A stretch of DNA of 64,000 bases, taken from NCBI RefSeq assembly GCF_007746795.1, contig NZ_CP036343.1, positions 2,655,369 through 2,719,368 of the forward strand, in the 5' to 3' direction. A program made the position numbers and the translations under genes. This document shows, in pieces, positions 42,901 to 50,972 of this stretch. Position 1 is the first letter of the stretch, and every line of letters starts with the position of its first letter. This DNA comes from Gimesia algae. GTDB lineage: Bacteria > Planctomycetota > Planctomycetia > Planctomycetales > Planctomycetaceae. Under the pieces are notes generated by a model that saw nothing but the letters and a program-made list of their open reading frames with translations, ran no database searches and had not been told where the DNA came from.

Positions 42901-45343
42901 GGAACTTGGGATGCTCAATCAGATACCGGTACATGTCCACGATCAGCAGCGAGCCATCAGGGGCCATTCTCGCCTGGACAGGTCGAAACCAGTTATCAGT
43001 GGATGTTAAAAATTCCCGCTCCTGTTCTTCAGGGGCTCTCAGGCCCGAAAACGTCACCCCCTCCGGTTTCACTACCAGGCGATGCACCAGCTGGTTGACG
43101 GGTTCACAAACAAATGCATTTCCATAATATGCTTTTCCAAGTTGATCATCCCGATACAGCCCCAGACCACAGGCAGAGGTCGGGCGTCCCCGCTGTCCAC
43201 TTAGATGAAACTGAACCAGTTCCCCCACGGGGAACAGCTGGTTGGCATTATTTCCTTTTGGAATCGAGACTTCAGGTGGCGGCGATCCCACATAAGGGTT
43301 CTTCTGAAAATAGGATTCATTGACCGGGTAATGCACACATAGCGTACCGTTACGACATCCGAACCAGTTTCCCCAGTCGTCACGCACGCGTCCCTGCTGG
43401 GTTCGGCCACTGACTGGCTCCAGAACACCGGTCTCCGGTTGAAACCGAAAATCCCGGTTGGTTACGTTCACAGTCTGCCCGTTAAAGGACTGTATCATTC
43501 CACCAAACAACCCACCGGAAGCATAGACCCAGTTATCAAGCCCGGGAACCAGACTGTTGACCCGCGCCTGATAATTATGCGTCGCGAAGCCGGACAGAAT
43601 TTTCTTCTGTAGATCCGCTTTGCCGTCGCCGGTGGTATCTTCTGCATAAATAACATCCGGTGCCGTACATACCAGTACCCCCTGTTTCCAGACCATCAAT
43701 CCTGTCGGAAAAGCCAGACCTTCCAGGAACACAGTGGCTTTATCATACCTGCCATCCTGATCCAGGTCCTCCAGATATTTGACCACCCCACCAGGTTTAT
43801 AATTTCCATCCATGCCCGCAGGATAATCCCGCATCTCCACGACCCACAATTTACCATCCGGTCCGAATTCCACCGCTACCGGATCTATCACCAGAGGTTC
43901 CGCAGCAATGACTTCCAATTGCAGATCGTCTGTCAAATTCATGCGGGAAATGGATTCCGCTGGAGTTAACGGTCGTTTGCCCCCGGTACGACTCACATCA
44001 TCGGCTGCCTTGTAGGAAGCAGGAATCTGCTGTGAAACGACATCCAGAATCTTTTTCTCCAGCCCTGGAGCGAGCGGACCTGGCAGGTCATACCAGACCA
44101 TGGCATTTTTCCCTTCATAGCCACCTTCCTGTAAAACGCGTTCGGATGGAATATAGCAGGGAACATCATTCGCATAAGAATTCACCCAGACTTTCGCGCC
44201 ATGTTTTTTCTTGATCGCCAGGGAATAATCAACGACCACTTCTCCGCCGAGAAAGACCATCGCCAGATCATCTCCAAAAGACCAGGTCTTGATCGGGTAT
44301 TCGACCTGAGCTGTTAACGCCTCTCCTCGCTTTAAACGGTTTAGATTTTTTGTCGCATGGTATCCGGTAATTCCCGGTTTACCAGCACGCTGTTTCCACT
44401 CCTCTTCCGTTGGCAGCGTCGCCAGAGGCAAAGCAATTTCATCACTCTGGACAGAGAGATTTCCTGTAATGGCTGTGAGGCCGTTTTTAAGACGTTGTTG
44501 TACTCCTGTAGCAATGGCCTGACCGTTCACGCGTGCAGCTCCCTGGTCATCACCTCTAAATTTTGGATTTTGATCCGCACCACAACCGATCACCACCATT
44601 GCCATACAGCCGGGAATGTCGGCTTCAATCCCTTCGACAGCACAACCAGCCCAGTCACCGGACATAAAGGAAACCCCACCCAATGTAGTACAGTGACAGG
44701 CGTATCCGACCAGAATGGCTCGTGAATTACCATCCTGACTTTGTACGTGTAAAATCGGCAAGTCATAATCATTCGGCCCGGTAATGTCTCTGCGATTTTT
44801 GGCAAAAGTTGCCGTTCCGACACCCCACTCCAGCAACGCAGGCTGTGCATCTTTGATCGCCTGTTGTGCAACGGACGTTAATTTTTGAATCAGATCCCTG
44901 GTATAACGGTCCACAACAGCCTGTTCAGCTGTGGAAAGATCTTTTGTGTAAATATTGGGAAGCACTCCTGTAAGCATAGGAGCAGCATGAGTGTGTGTCG
45001 AACAGACAACGAGGCCAGCAGGAGTGATTTTGTGTTGTTCTTTCAAATTCGCGACAATGCTCATTGTCACAGATGCGGGCACACCACAATTTTCCACTGA
45101 GATCAGGACATGGGGCTGTCCCTGCGGATTCAGGACAGCAATCGCACGAGCCCAGAGTGGTTGTTCGACCTGATCGATTAACTCAGTCCCTCGTGATGCA
45201 TAACCATTCAAGAGTACCGGATAATCAGGCGTGATGTCGACTTTCGCCACTCCGACCTGATAGGATTGATCATTATCTGCATGGCAACTGGAAAAAGAAA
45301 TAATTAAAACGACGAGTGACAGCAACGGACGTGTAAGATGCAT
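39911..45343 (-). CDS. Giant secreted fusion: neutral ceramidase-like plus PVC-type dehydrogenase, HEAT repeats and haem-binding domain
   Basis: An 1810-residue exported protein with a signal peptide (about 1-22). Domain order: neutral/alkaline ceramidase-like (about 30-440; GVAKVDITP, ENCGVPASVT and CSTHTHAAP with zinc-type His residues), PVC-type membrane-bound dehydrogenase propeller (about 460-830; DLQLEVIAAEPLVIDPVAVEFGPDGKLWVVEMRDY region), helical HEAT-like repeats (about 880-1250), a cytochrome c-like segment CANCH (1271-1275) with GPDLAAL, an F5/8-type C or discoidin-like domain (about 1400-1545), and a HEAT-like tail (about 1560-1800). Planctomycetes have many dehydrogenase/haem proteins; the ceramidase part at the N-terminus is unusual. 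It is divergent from the XylR-like gene. Confidence 0.85.
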   Translation of the reverse strand: MHLTRPLLSLVVLIISFSSCHADNDQSYQVGVAKVDITPDYPVLLNGYASRGTELIDQVEQPLWARAIAVLNPQGQPHVLISVENCGVPASVTMSIVANLKEQHKITPAGLVVCSTHTHAAPMLTGVLPNIYTKDLSTAEQAVVDRYTRDLIQKLTSVAQQAIKDAQPALLEWGVGTATFAKNRRDITGPNDYDLPILHVQSQDGNSRAILVGYACHCTTLGGVSFMSGDWAGCAVEGIEADIPGCMAMVVIGCGADQNPKFRGDDQGAARVNGQAIATGVQQRLKNGLTAITGNLSVQSDEIALPLATLPTEEEWKQRAGKPGITGYHATKNLNRLKRGEALTAQVEYPIKTWSFGDDLAMVFLGGEVVVDYSLAIKKKHGAKVWVNSYANDVPCYIPSERVLQEGGYEGKNAMVWYDLPGPLAPGLEKKILDVVSQQIPASYKAADDVSRTGGKRPLTPAESISRMNLTDDLQLEVIAAEPLVIDPVAVEFGPDGKLWVVEMRDYPAGMDGNYKPGGVVKYLEDLDQDGRYDKATVFLEGLAFPTGLMVWKQGVLVCTAPDVIYAEDTTGDGKADLQKKILSGFATHNYQARVNSLVPGLDNWVYASGGLFGGMIQSFNGQTVNVTNRDFRFQPETGVLEPVSGRTQQGRVRDDWGNWFGCRNGTLCVHYPVNESYFQKNPYVGSPPPEVSIPKGNNANQLFPVGELVQFHLSGQRGRPTSACGLGLYRDDQLGKAYYGNAFVCEPVNQLVHRLVVKPEGVTFSGLRAPEEQEREFLTSTDNWFRPVQARMAPDGSLLIVDMYRYLIEHPKFLSPEAVQKLNVRAGETRGRIYRLSAKGQSDQPIPNLKLLPSMKLSQLLKSENGTLRDMVQQELILRDDKKIIRSLSQIASKTKLAQSRLQALCTLDGLQALTPEILLHRIDDRNPGVRREALRLSEPFLEQSGALAKAVLERVNQERELPVQLQLAYTLSYLKEEAATNALLKLLEQHSGNVYLRSAVLTSFEPARLSPALVSLLPRMAGNPQLLPMFHSLLEMAVATRDTGLLKQVFAALSAHVVESQKSEAWEWKALTQVLVAIKSRDKSWIHKQETQLKLLSSLAREQVSDTEQPEGMRIAALQFVLSVNQSSASLELVSELLSPQTALNIQMAALKSLVQSQSPAALEVVFNHWKQFTPALQTEVISQLLSRESSTLDLLNKIEQKIIQPAQIDLTNRQTLIDHKNEKIKMRASKLFSVATSASREAILKQYASINLKQGSVERGSMIFEKQCANCHRLNGKGHVVGPDLAALTDQSKSFLLTSILDPNKAVDGRYASYLAVTDDGRINTGILVSEQSNSITLKAQQGKVQTILRTQLEELSNSGKSLMPEGLEREIPPDAMADLLVFLQEHSAPLKYSYAGTVKPDVNYADDPQKLKLVNRSTGSSRFNDGQWVGFRFTGTEPQPRIVIDLQRKMPVNALRIVYGVNHEPGSIHAPSSIQVAFSNNNKQYGNPHKFSGFDDHADGLGLYEIDRRTTLINIPEQRAQFVRIDFKGKQGWIFLSEISLPGTEMGNQNVAVPVLPVEKTTKPKEVEPGTKIKALMAEVKVGTPDEYRNIPEIWRTAIAVGKRNQADELCGLLEASLPKRDGPLECWQAVVIGGGVINGITIAGDWPRGKIESLLKDRPELTVRWKQALQRAVKMADEPDVKGGTRYDALRMVAMLDYEICRKQLKRYLNDSSHSELQMGAVSGIGDIDEPAATEDLIEALPVLTARNQKIATQALIRIDSRAIALLKAIQQQRRLATLIDAELQQQLKAHQTAEVQQLATQIFD

Positions 45344-45500
45344 TAACTTCTTTCCTCATCCAGTATCATATTTTGTGAGCGAAGCGCGCCAGCCTATCCA
45401 TCATCTAAGTCAGGCACACTTTTTAAAATAATCAGATTTCTTTAATATCATCCGGAGCTTCAGTGTACCAGCAGCATTCAGGCCGGATCAATCCAGTGAT

Positions 45501-45528
45501 GCGACAATCTCTTTCATTTTTGCGACAA
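45501..45528 (+). promoter_or_regulatory. Direct repeats upstream of the XylR-like regulator
   Basis: GCGACAA occurs at 45501-45507 and again at 45522-45528, exactly 21 bases apart, two turns of the helix and the spacing of paired AraC-type half-sites. They lie 15-42 bases before the regulator ATG in the divergent region that also serves the fusion gene. The repeats are short, so this is only a candidate. Confidence 0.35.
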
Positions 45529-45542
45529 CAGAAAACTGATAG

Positions 45543-46697
45543 ATGAACTCCGACTCAACTCCGCAAGTTGCAATTTTTATCGAAACGTCGAAAACTTTTG
45601 GTCGTGAAATTCTACAGGGAATTTCTACCTACTCCCGTACGCATGGCCCCTGGTCAATTTATATTGATGAGTGGGGTCCACAAACCCCTTTACCTGAGTG
45701 GCTCAAAATCTGGCAAGGGGATGGCGTCATTGCCCGCGTTCGCTCACGCCAGATGGCGGAACGACTTGCACAACTTAAAATCCCGGTAGTTGACACACTG
45801 CAACAGGTACCCAACCTGGAGATGCCTGCAGTTTATACTGATGATTCACTGATCGCTAAACTGGCTTTTGAACATTTACACAATCGTCATCTGCGGCAAT
45901 TTGCATTTGTTGGTGTTGAGAAAACAAACTGGTCCCATCGTCGTCGTGATACTTTTGCAGAGATCGCGCGCGAACAGGGGTTTCCCTGCGAAATCTATTC
46001 TCCCCTTTCACGCCGACGATTTGTAGAAAGCTGGAATGGAGGACAGGACGATCTGGCTGACTGGCTGAAAGCGCTCCCCAAACCCATCGGCTTATTTGCC
46101 GCCCACGATCTAAGAGCGTTATGTGTTCTCGATGCCTGCCGAAGGCGCAATATCGCAATACCAGAACAGGTCGCTGTCGTAGGAGTCGATAATGATGATG
46201 TCTTTTGTGAAGTCGTTGATCCCACACTCACCAGTATCGCACATCAGGCAAAAGAGATTGGTTATCAGGCTGCTGCTCTCCTCGATCAAATGATGCGCGG
46301 CAATCGTCCTGCCCAGACCCCACTGCCCGTCCCCCCCCGGATACTGATCCCACGCCGGTCTACAGATATTATCGCCGTCGAAGATCCCGCCATCGCCTCT
46401 GCTCTGGAACTGATCAGAAGAAAAGCGTGTGAAAAAATCAGCGTCTCGATGATCGCCAGCCGAGTCAATCTGACACGACGCTCTCTCGAACGTCGCTTTA
46501 TAAAACTAGTAGGTAAAACACCTCATCAGATCATTTCTGAAGAGCGTCTGAGACGAGCCAGGCAATTATTGATTGACACTGATTTTACACTTGAGCAGAT
46601 TGCGCAAATGGCGGGCTTTTCCAGTGCCGCTTACCTGAGTGTGATTATTAAAGAACACGAAAACTGTACCCCTACCGAATTTCGTCAGAAACCGTGA
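45543..46697 (+). CDS. xylR: XylR-like transcriptional regulator (LacI-type sensor plus AraC DNA-binding domain)
   Basis: A 384-residue regulator: an N-terminal periplasmic-binding-protein-like sensor (about 5-270) with a LacI-style ligand domain, then an AraC-type double helix-turn-helix (about 280-384; ISVSMIASRVNLTRRSLERRF and LEQIAQMAGFSSAAYLSVIIKEH). This fused layout is that of XylR from E. coli, which activates xylose genes, but no xylose gene is near, so the ligand may be another sugar. It is divergent from the ceramidase fusion gene across about 200 bases that contain the direct repeats at 45501-45528. Confidence 0.85.
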   Translation: MNSDSTPQVAIFIETSKTFGREILQGISTYSRTHGPWSIYIDEWGPQTPLPEWLKIWQGDGVIARVRSRQMAERLAQLKIPVVDTLQQVPNLEMPAVYTDDSLIAKLAFEHLHNRHLRQFAFVGVEKTNWSHRRRDTFAEIAREQGFPCEIYSPLSRRRFVESWNGGQDDLADWLKALPKPIGLFAAHDLRALCVLDACRRRNIAIPEQVAVVGVDNDDVFCEVVDPTLTSIAHQAKEIGYQAAALLDQMMRGNRPAQTPLPVPPRILIPRRSTDIIAVEDPAIASALELIRRKACEKISVSMIASRVNLTRRSLERRFIKLVGKTPHQIISEERLRRARQLLIDTDFTLEQIAQMAGFSSAAYLSVIIKEHENCTPTEFRQKP

Positions 46698-46927
46698 TGC
46701 TGCTGACTCAAGACATATTTAACACTCCTGATTTTCTGCCCCTTGAACAGGTCGACCTGTCTGCATACCTGACATCTTTCTCACAGTGATTGCCACACTA
46801 TGCCGCAACTCTGCCTTTTCACTATATTCCAGATCATCATGATTGAACAGAAGTCCTACAGCCTATTGACGATTCATTAGTTTACTCATAAAATGGCCGG
46901 ATTACGTTCCATTAGCCAGGGGTCAAA

Positions 46928-47407
46928 ATGTCACACAGCAAACTGCAGCATGAGATTAAAAAAAAACAACCTTTTGACTCTTTAGAACAGGCTGCCATTT
47001 TAAATATTCTCAGAACCAGTGATGTCTTTCATAACCAGTTTGGCAGGCTCTTCCGGGAATATGGTTTAACCCCTTCACAATATAATGTTCTGCGTATTTT
47101 GCGTGGTGAAGGTAAACCTATGCCCTCTCTCGAAATCGCAAGCCGTATGGTTCAGGTTGTACCCGCGATTACAGGTTTACTCGATCGCCTGCAGGCACAA
47201 GAATTGGTCAAGCGAAACCGCTGTACTGAAGACCGACGCGTCGTTTATATCGAAATTACTGCCAAAGCCCTGAAGTTATTAAAAGAGGTCGATAAACCAG
47301 ATCTGGACCTGCATCGTAAATTGATTGGTCATCTCAGTTCTGCTGAACTCACTGAACTTTCCCGCTTACTGGAAAAAGCAAGAACTTCATTGAAAAGCGT
47401 GGAATAG
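46928..47407 (+). CDS. MarR-family transcriptional regulator
   Basis: A 159-residue winged-helix repressor. The DNA-binding part reads YNVLRILRGEGKPMPSLEIASRMVQVVPAITGLLDRLQAQELVKRN, followed by the beta-wing CTEDRRVVYIEIT, and the N- and C-terminal helices dimerise. AGGGG lies about eight bases before the ATG. It stands alone; the nearest plus-strand gene is the sigma factor, more than 500 bases on. The target and ligand are unknown. Confidence 0.92.
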   Translation: MSHSKLQHEIKKKQPFDSLEQAAILNILRTSDVFHNQFGRLFREYGLTPSQYNVLRILRGEGKPMPSLEIASRMVQVVPAITGLLDRLQAQELVKRNRCTEDRRVVYIEITAKALKLLKEVDKPDLDLHRKLIGHLSSAELTELSRLLEKARTSLKSVE

Positions 47408-47930
47408 TTACCGCACAATCGATCAGCCGTTCTCAATAATATCGCTCAACGCCTTAGAGAACTCTATAGATCACTGAGGCAGTTCGACACTCGCTCCAGA
47501 ATGCAAACCTGTTTCTCACACAGTCATAGACTTCAGATAGCACTACCTGATTTCGATGGCACTCTGGTGGTGTACTAGAGCGCATCACATTAAACCATAG
47601 CGTCTCTCAATCTATTATACTCGCCCCAAATCGCCCTGGAGACGCTACAGTAAAACTGGACACATTCTAACTCAAGTATTCTGGAACTGGTGTCTCATCT
47701 GTAGTGATTTTCAATTGAATTTAGACACTCTTCTCAGACTTACCGGATATTTTTATTTCATTCGAGCACCAGTTTGAGTAAATTGAGTCTTAGACCAATC
47801 CATCTTCTGAAACAGGAAATGATTATGCTGTTGCATTGAATGGTCAATGAGTCGCAAACTGAGATTCATAGGTTCACTAAACGAAGCTGGCAAACAAACA
47901 CATAGAAGCCCTTCACCGAGGAACTGATTC
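47408..47930. other. Long intergenic region with MITE-like copy B
   Basis: About 520 bases without a coding frame. It holds the 94-bp repeat copy at 47576-47669. The 260 bases between the repeat and the sigma factor ATG should hold that gene's promoter, but no consensus is obvious. Confidence 0.55.
47576..47669 (+). mobile_element. MITE-like 94-bp repeat, copy B
   Basis: It starts TAGAGCGCATCACATT and ends CTGGACACATTCTA. The left 31 bases and the reverse complement of the right 31 bases match at 20 positions, best in the inner TAGCGTCTC/GAGACGCTA. Outer TA ends suggest Tc1/IS630-type insertion at a TA target. It is 94 bases long, like copies A and C, and has no coding capacity. Confidence 0.8.
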
Positions 47931-48545
47931 ATGAACTATAGCCCTGACTGGCCTTCGACTCATATCACTCTTTTGAATCGAGTTCGATTTCAGACAGATT
48001 CCGAAGCATGGAGGGAATTTGTTCGCATCTACGGTCCTCTTATTTACAATCATTGCCGTAAGTTTCGCCTCAGCGAATGCGACGCTGAAGATGTATGCCA
48101 GGAAGTGTTTCAACAGATCAGCAGTTCAATGCATTCATTTGAATATAATCGTAAACTGGGGCGGTTTCGTTCCTGGCTGGGAACGGTAACCTATCACGAG
48201 ATCTGCCATTATTTCAAGAAAAATAAACGATTCCAGAATCAGTCAGGAACGCCCGGCCTACAGGAGGCGATCAATGAGCAGGCAGGTGAATCAGATGCCG
48301 CCTGGGCTGATGAATTCTGCAGCCATATTTACACGACTGCCCTGAAAAATATTCAACCCCTGTTTGACGATCAGACCTGGAAAGCATTCGAACTGACCTG
48401 GATCGAAGATCTTGGCGCGCAGCAGGCTGCAGAAAAACTGAGTTCGGAAATCACCTGGATCTATAAAGCAAAATTTCTTGTGCAGAAAAAACTGAAAGAG
48501 GAGATACAGCGCCTTTCATTCGACAGTGTTGTGTTTCAAAAATGA
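47931..48545 (+). CDS. RNA polymerase sigma factor, ECF type
   Basis: A 204-residue sigma-70-family factor with only regions 2 and 4. Region 2 contains SECDAEDVCQEVFQQI and the promoter-melting stretch FRSWLGTVTYHEICHYFKK; region 4 (about 150-200) is a helix-turn-helix of the form GAQQAAEKLSSEITWIYKAK. GAGGAA lies nine bases before the ATG. It is followed 19 bases later by the kinase gene, whose N-terminus looks like an anti-sigma zinc domain. This sigma-kinase arrangement is frequent in planctomycetes. Confidence 0.9.
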   Translation: MNYSPDWPSTHITLLNRVRFQTDSEAWREFVRIYGPLIYNHCRKFRLSECDAEDVCQEVFQQISSSMHSFEYNRKLGRFRSWLGTVTYHEICHYFKKNKRFQNQSGTPGLQEAINEQAGESDAAWADEFCSHIYTTALKNIQPLFDDQTWKAFELTWIEDLGAQQAAEKLSSEITWIYKAKFLVQKKLKEEIQRLSFDSVVFQK

Positions 48546-48564
48546 CGTTAATTTCGGGCTATTT

Positions 48565-50685
48565 ATGCAAAAGTGTATTTCAGACAGCCAAATCGTTCAT
48601 TATCTCTGCAATGAGCTTGATGAACTTGAGAATCAGTACGTCCAAGAACATCTGAATCAATGCGCAAGTTGTCAGAAGCGAACCGAGAACTACTCGGAGG
48701 ACAAGGAACTGAAGAACTGGCAAGAATGCCAGCAACGGCAAAATCAGTCCGGTAGTTCAGAGCACCATCCTTTTTCAGAACAACAACTGGATCGTATTTT
48801 CAACTCGACAATCTCTTCCATCAATCAGCCACCGTCAACCGCCTATTCGCCGAGCCCACACCCCGGATCTGGAATTCACAGTCAAGTCGATGAGGAATTG
48901 AATCAGATTACAATCAGGGTCGTTGGAAATTACCATCTCGTTGAGAAAATTGGCCAGGGAGGGATGGGTGTAGTCTACAGGGCCATCCATGCTCGTCTGA
49001 AGAAACAGGTTGTCCTCAAATTACTGTTAAATAACCAATGGGACAATGACACACAGACACAAAGGTTCTATCGAGAGATGGAACTGATCGGACGGTTAGA
49101 TCATCCCAATATCGTCAAAGCCACCGACGCCGGTGAGGTCGATGAAACTTGTTTTCTAGTCATGGAATATTTATCTGGCCATGATTTGAAAACAATAATC
49201 AAATCTGAAAAAAAAATCTCAATTACTTCTGCCTGTTATATTGTGCGGCAGGTCGCCAATGGTTTGCAATATATTCATAATCACAATCTCATTCACCGAG
49301 ATATTAAACCATCAAATCTTTTTCTCACCCTGCAAGGTGAAGTGAAAGTTTTAGACCTCGGGTTAGCTGGCCTGAGCCAGACGAATAAACACTTGAGTGA
49401 TCTGACAGACAGTCAGTGTATCATGGGGAGTGTGCATTATATGGCGCCCGAACAGGCACACAGTGTCAAAACAATCGATCATCGGGCAGATATCTACAGC
49501 CTGGGATGCACGTTTTATAAACTGCTGACCGGACAGACTCCGTTTAAACAGGAAACCCAGATTGCCACAATTCTTGCACATCGTGAAGAGACGGCTCCCC
49601 GACTGTCAGATCTGATTCCGGAGATTCCAGAACAGCTGGAGGAACTGTTTCAGTCGATGATGAAAAAAGATCCTGTCGATAGAATTCAGACTATGGCAGA
49701 AATTGTGGAAATACTGGACCGATTTCTGAGCCAGCAAAACGAAATTCCTCTCAATGAATCGGCGGAAACCTATCTAAGCGAAAGCCGGGAATTAATTGAA
49801 CTCTGCAAGCATACCATTCTGACGCCACCGATTGAGGTCATGTCCACAGATGTCAGTACACAGATGCAAGCGTCGAAGCATTTCGTGAATCAAAAACGGG
49901 GCATTCTGTTTTTGGCACTGATCCTGCTGTTTGGTCTGGGAACATGGGGCATTGGCAAGGCCCTGTTCCCTCTCCCTCCCCCCTTAGAGGAACCAGATCC
50001 AGCGCCAAGACATCTTATTATGCCATCACCTGATCAGGCTCAAATTGAACGCGAAGCAGCAGTCTGGCTCCTGAATCATGACTGCGAAATCGTGATCGAT
50101 GGAATCTATGAACCAGTAACCCAATCGCAGAATTTACCAGAAGCCGATTTTTTTATCAGACAGATCAAGTTTCATCCCCAGAAAGTCACGCGCGAGATTA
50201 TGGCACCACTCAAGGGGTTGGCAAAACTAGAGATCCTGCGTCTGGAAGACTGCCATGTCATGGATGATGCACTTGCTCCTCTCAATGGAAAGTTAACCCT
50301 AAAAACTCTGGATTTGCATGAAACGGGTTTGACAAATGCAGGCCTCTCTCACATTAGCAGCCTGCTTAACCTGACGCACATTTCGCTTCAGAAAAATCGT
50401 GAGATCACTGACGAGGGTCTCCTGGCTCTGGCTGATCTAAAAAAGTTGAGTTCAATCAACCTGGACCGACTCAATATCACTGACAGCGGGCTCAAATTTA
50501 TAAATCACAATCCCCGTCTGGAGTGGTTGAATATTAAAGACACGCAGATTACTGATAATTCAATTCCAGATCTGATTAAGCTGAACCGAATGAAGCATCT
50601 GTATCTTGAAGGTTCTAAAATTTCAGATCAGGGAATTCAGGAAATCAGAAATGCTTATACGGGTAGAGACCCCATCAAATATTAG
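48565..50685 (+). CDS. Ser/Thr kinase with N-terminal anti-sigma-like zinc motif and C-terminal leucine-rich repeats
   Basis: A 706-residue protein in four parts. An N-terminal HxxxCxxC motif (H29, C33, C36) resembles the ZAS domain of anti-sigma factors. The Hanks-type kinase (about 123-385) has the glycine loop GQGGMG, K152, HRDIKPSN with catalytic D246, and DLG with D264. One membrane helix lies at 446-467, then leucine-rich-repeat-type units (about 555-700; LAKLEILRLEDCHVMDDALAPL and LTHISLQKNREITDEGLLAL). I chose the ATG at 48565, 19 bases after the sigma gene. The stop codon TAG is the first three bases of the MITE-like copy C, so the native C-terminus may be altered. Confidence 0.88.
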   Translation: MQKCISDSQIVHYLCNELDELENQYVQEHLNQCASCQKRTENYSEDKELKNWQECQQRQNQSGSSEHHPFSEQQLDRIFNSTISSINQPPSTAYSPSPHPGSGIHSQVDEELNQITIRVVGNYHLVEKIGQGGMGVVYRAIHARLKKQVVLKLLLNNQWDNDTQTQRFYREMELIGRLDHPNIVKATDAGEVDETCFLVMEYLSGHDLKTIIKSEKKISITSACYIVRQVANGLQYIHNHNLIHRDIKPSNLFLTLQGEVKVLDLGLAGLSQTNKHLSDLTDSQCIMGSVHYMAPEQAHSVKTIDHRADIYSLGCTFYKLLTGQTPFKQETQIATILAHREETAPRLSDLIPEIPEQLEELFQSMMKKDPVDRIQTMAEIVEILDRFLSQQNEIPLNESAETYLSESRELIELCKHTILTPPIEVMSTDVSTQMQASKHFVNQKRGILFLALILLFGLGTWGIGKALFPLPPPLEEPDPAPRHLIMPSPDQAQIEREAAVWLLNHDCEIVIDGIYEPVTQSQNLPEADFFIRQIKFHPQKVTREIMAPLKGLAKLEILRLEDCHVMDDALAPLNGKLTLKTLDLHETGLTNAGLSHISSLLNLTHISLQKNREITDEGLLALADLKKLSSINLDRLNITDSGLKFINHNPRLEWLNIKDTQITDNSIPDLIKLNRMKHLYLEGSKISDQGIQEIRNAYTGRDPIKY

Positions 50686-50776
50686 AGCGCATCACATTAA
50701 ACTATAGCGTCGCTCAATCTATTATACTCGATCCAAATGGCCCTGGAGACACTACATTAAAACTGGACACGGTCAA
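50683..50776 (+). mobile_element. MITE-like 94-bp repeat, copy C, overlapping the kinase stop codon
   Basis: It starts TAGAGCGCATCACATTAAAC and ends CTGGACACGGTCAA; the terminal CTA of copies A and B is CAA here, so the right end has drifted. It shares the inner repeat TAGCGTCGC/GAGACACTA with mismatches. The first TAG serves as the stop codon of the kinase gene. Confidence 0.75.
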
Positions 50777-50972
50777 AGCGATTACAACCACACTTTCTCT
50801 AGTTGAACTGCATTATTCTGCATTAACTCCCGTAACCCTCACTATCAGATTTGATTCATTACCTGAAACAGACGAAATCTGATTTCTCATCTTGACCCGT
50901 CCGTGCCCTTCTGAATACTACATAAATGCTGATTTTTTTCTCCACATTATCCATGAATAAAGGGCTACACTC

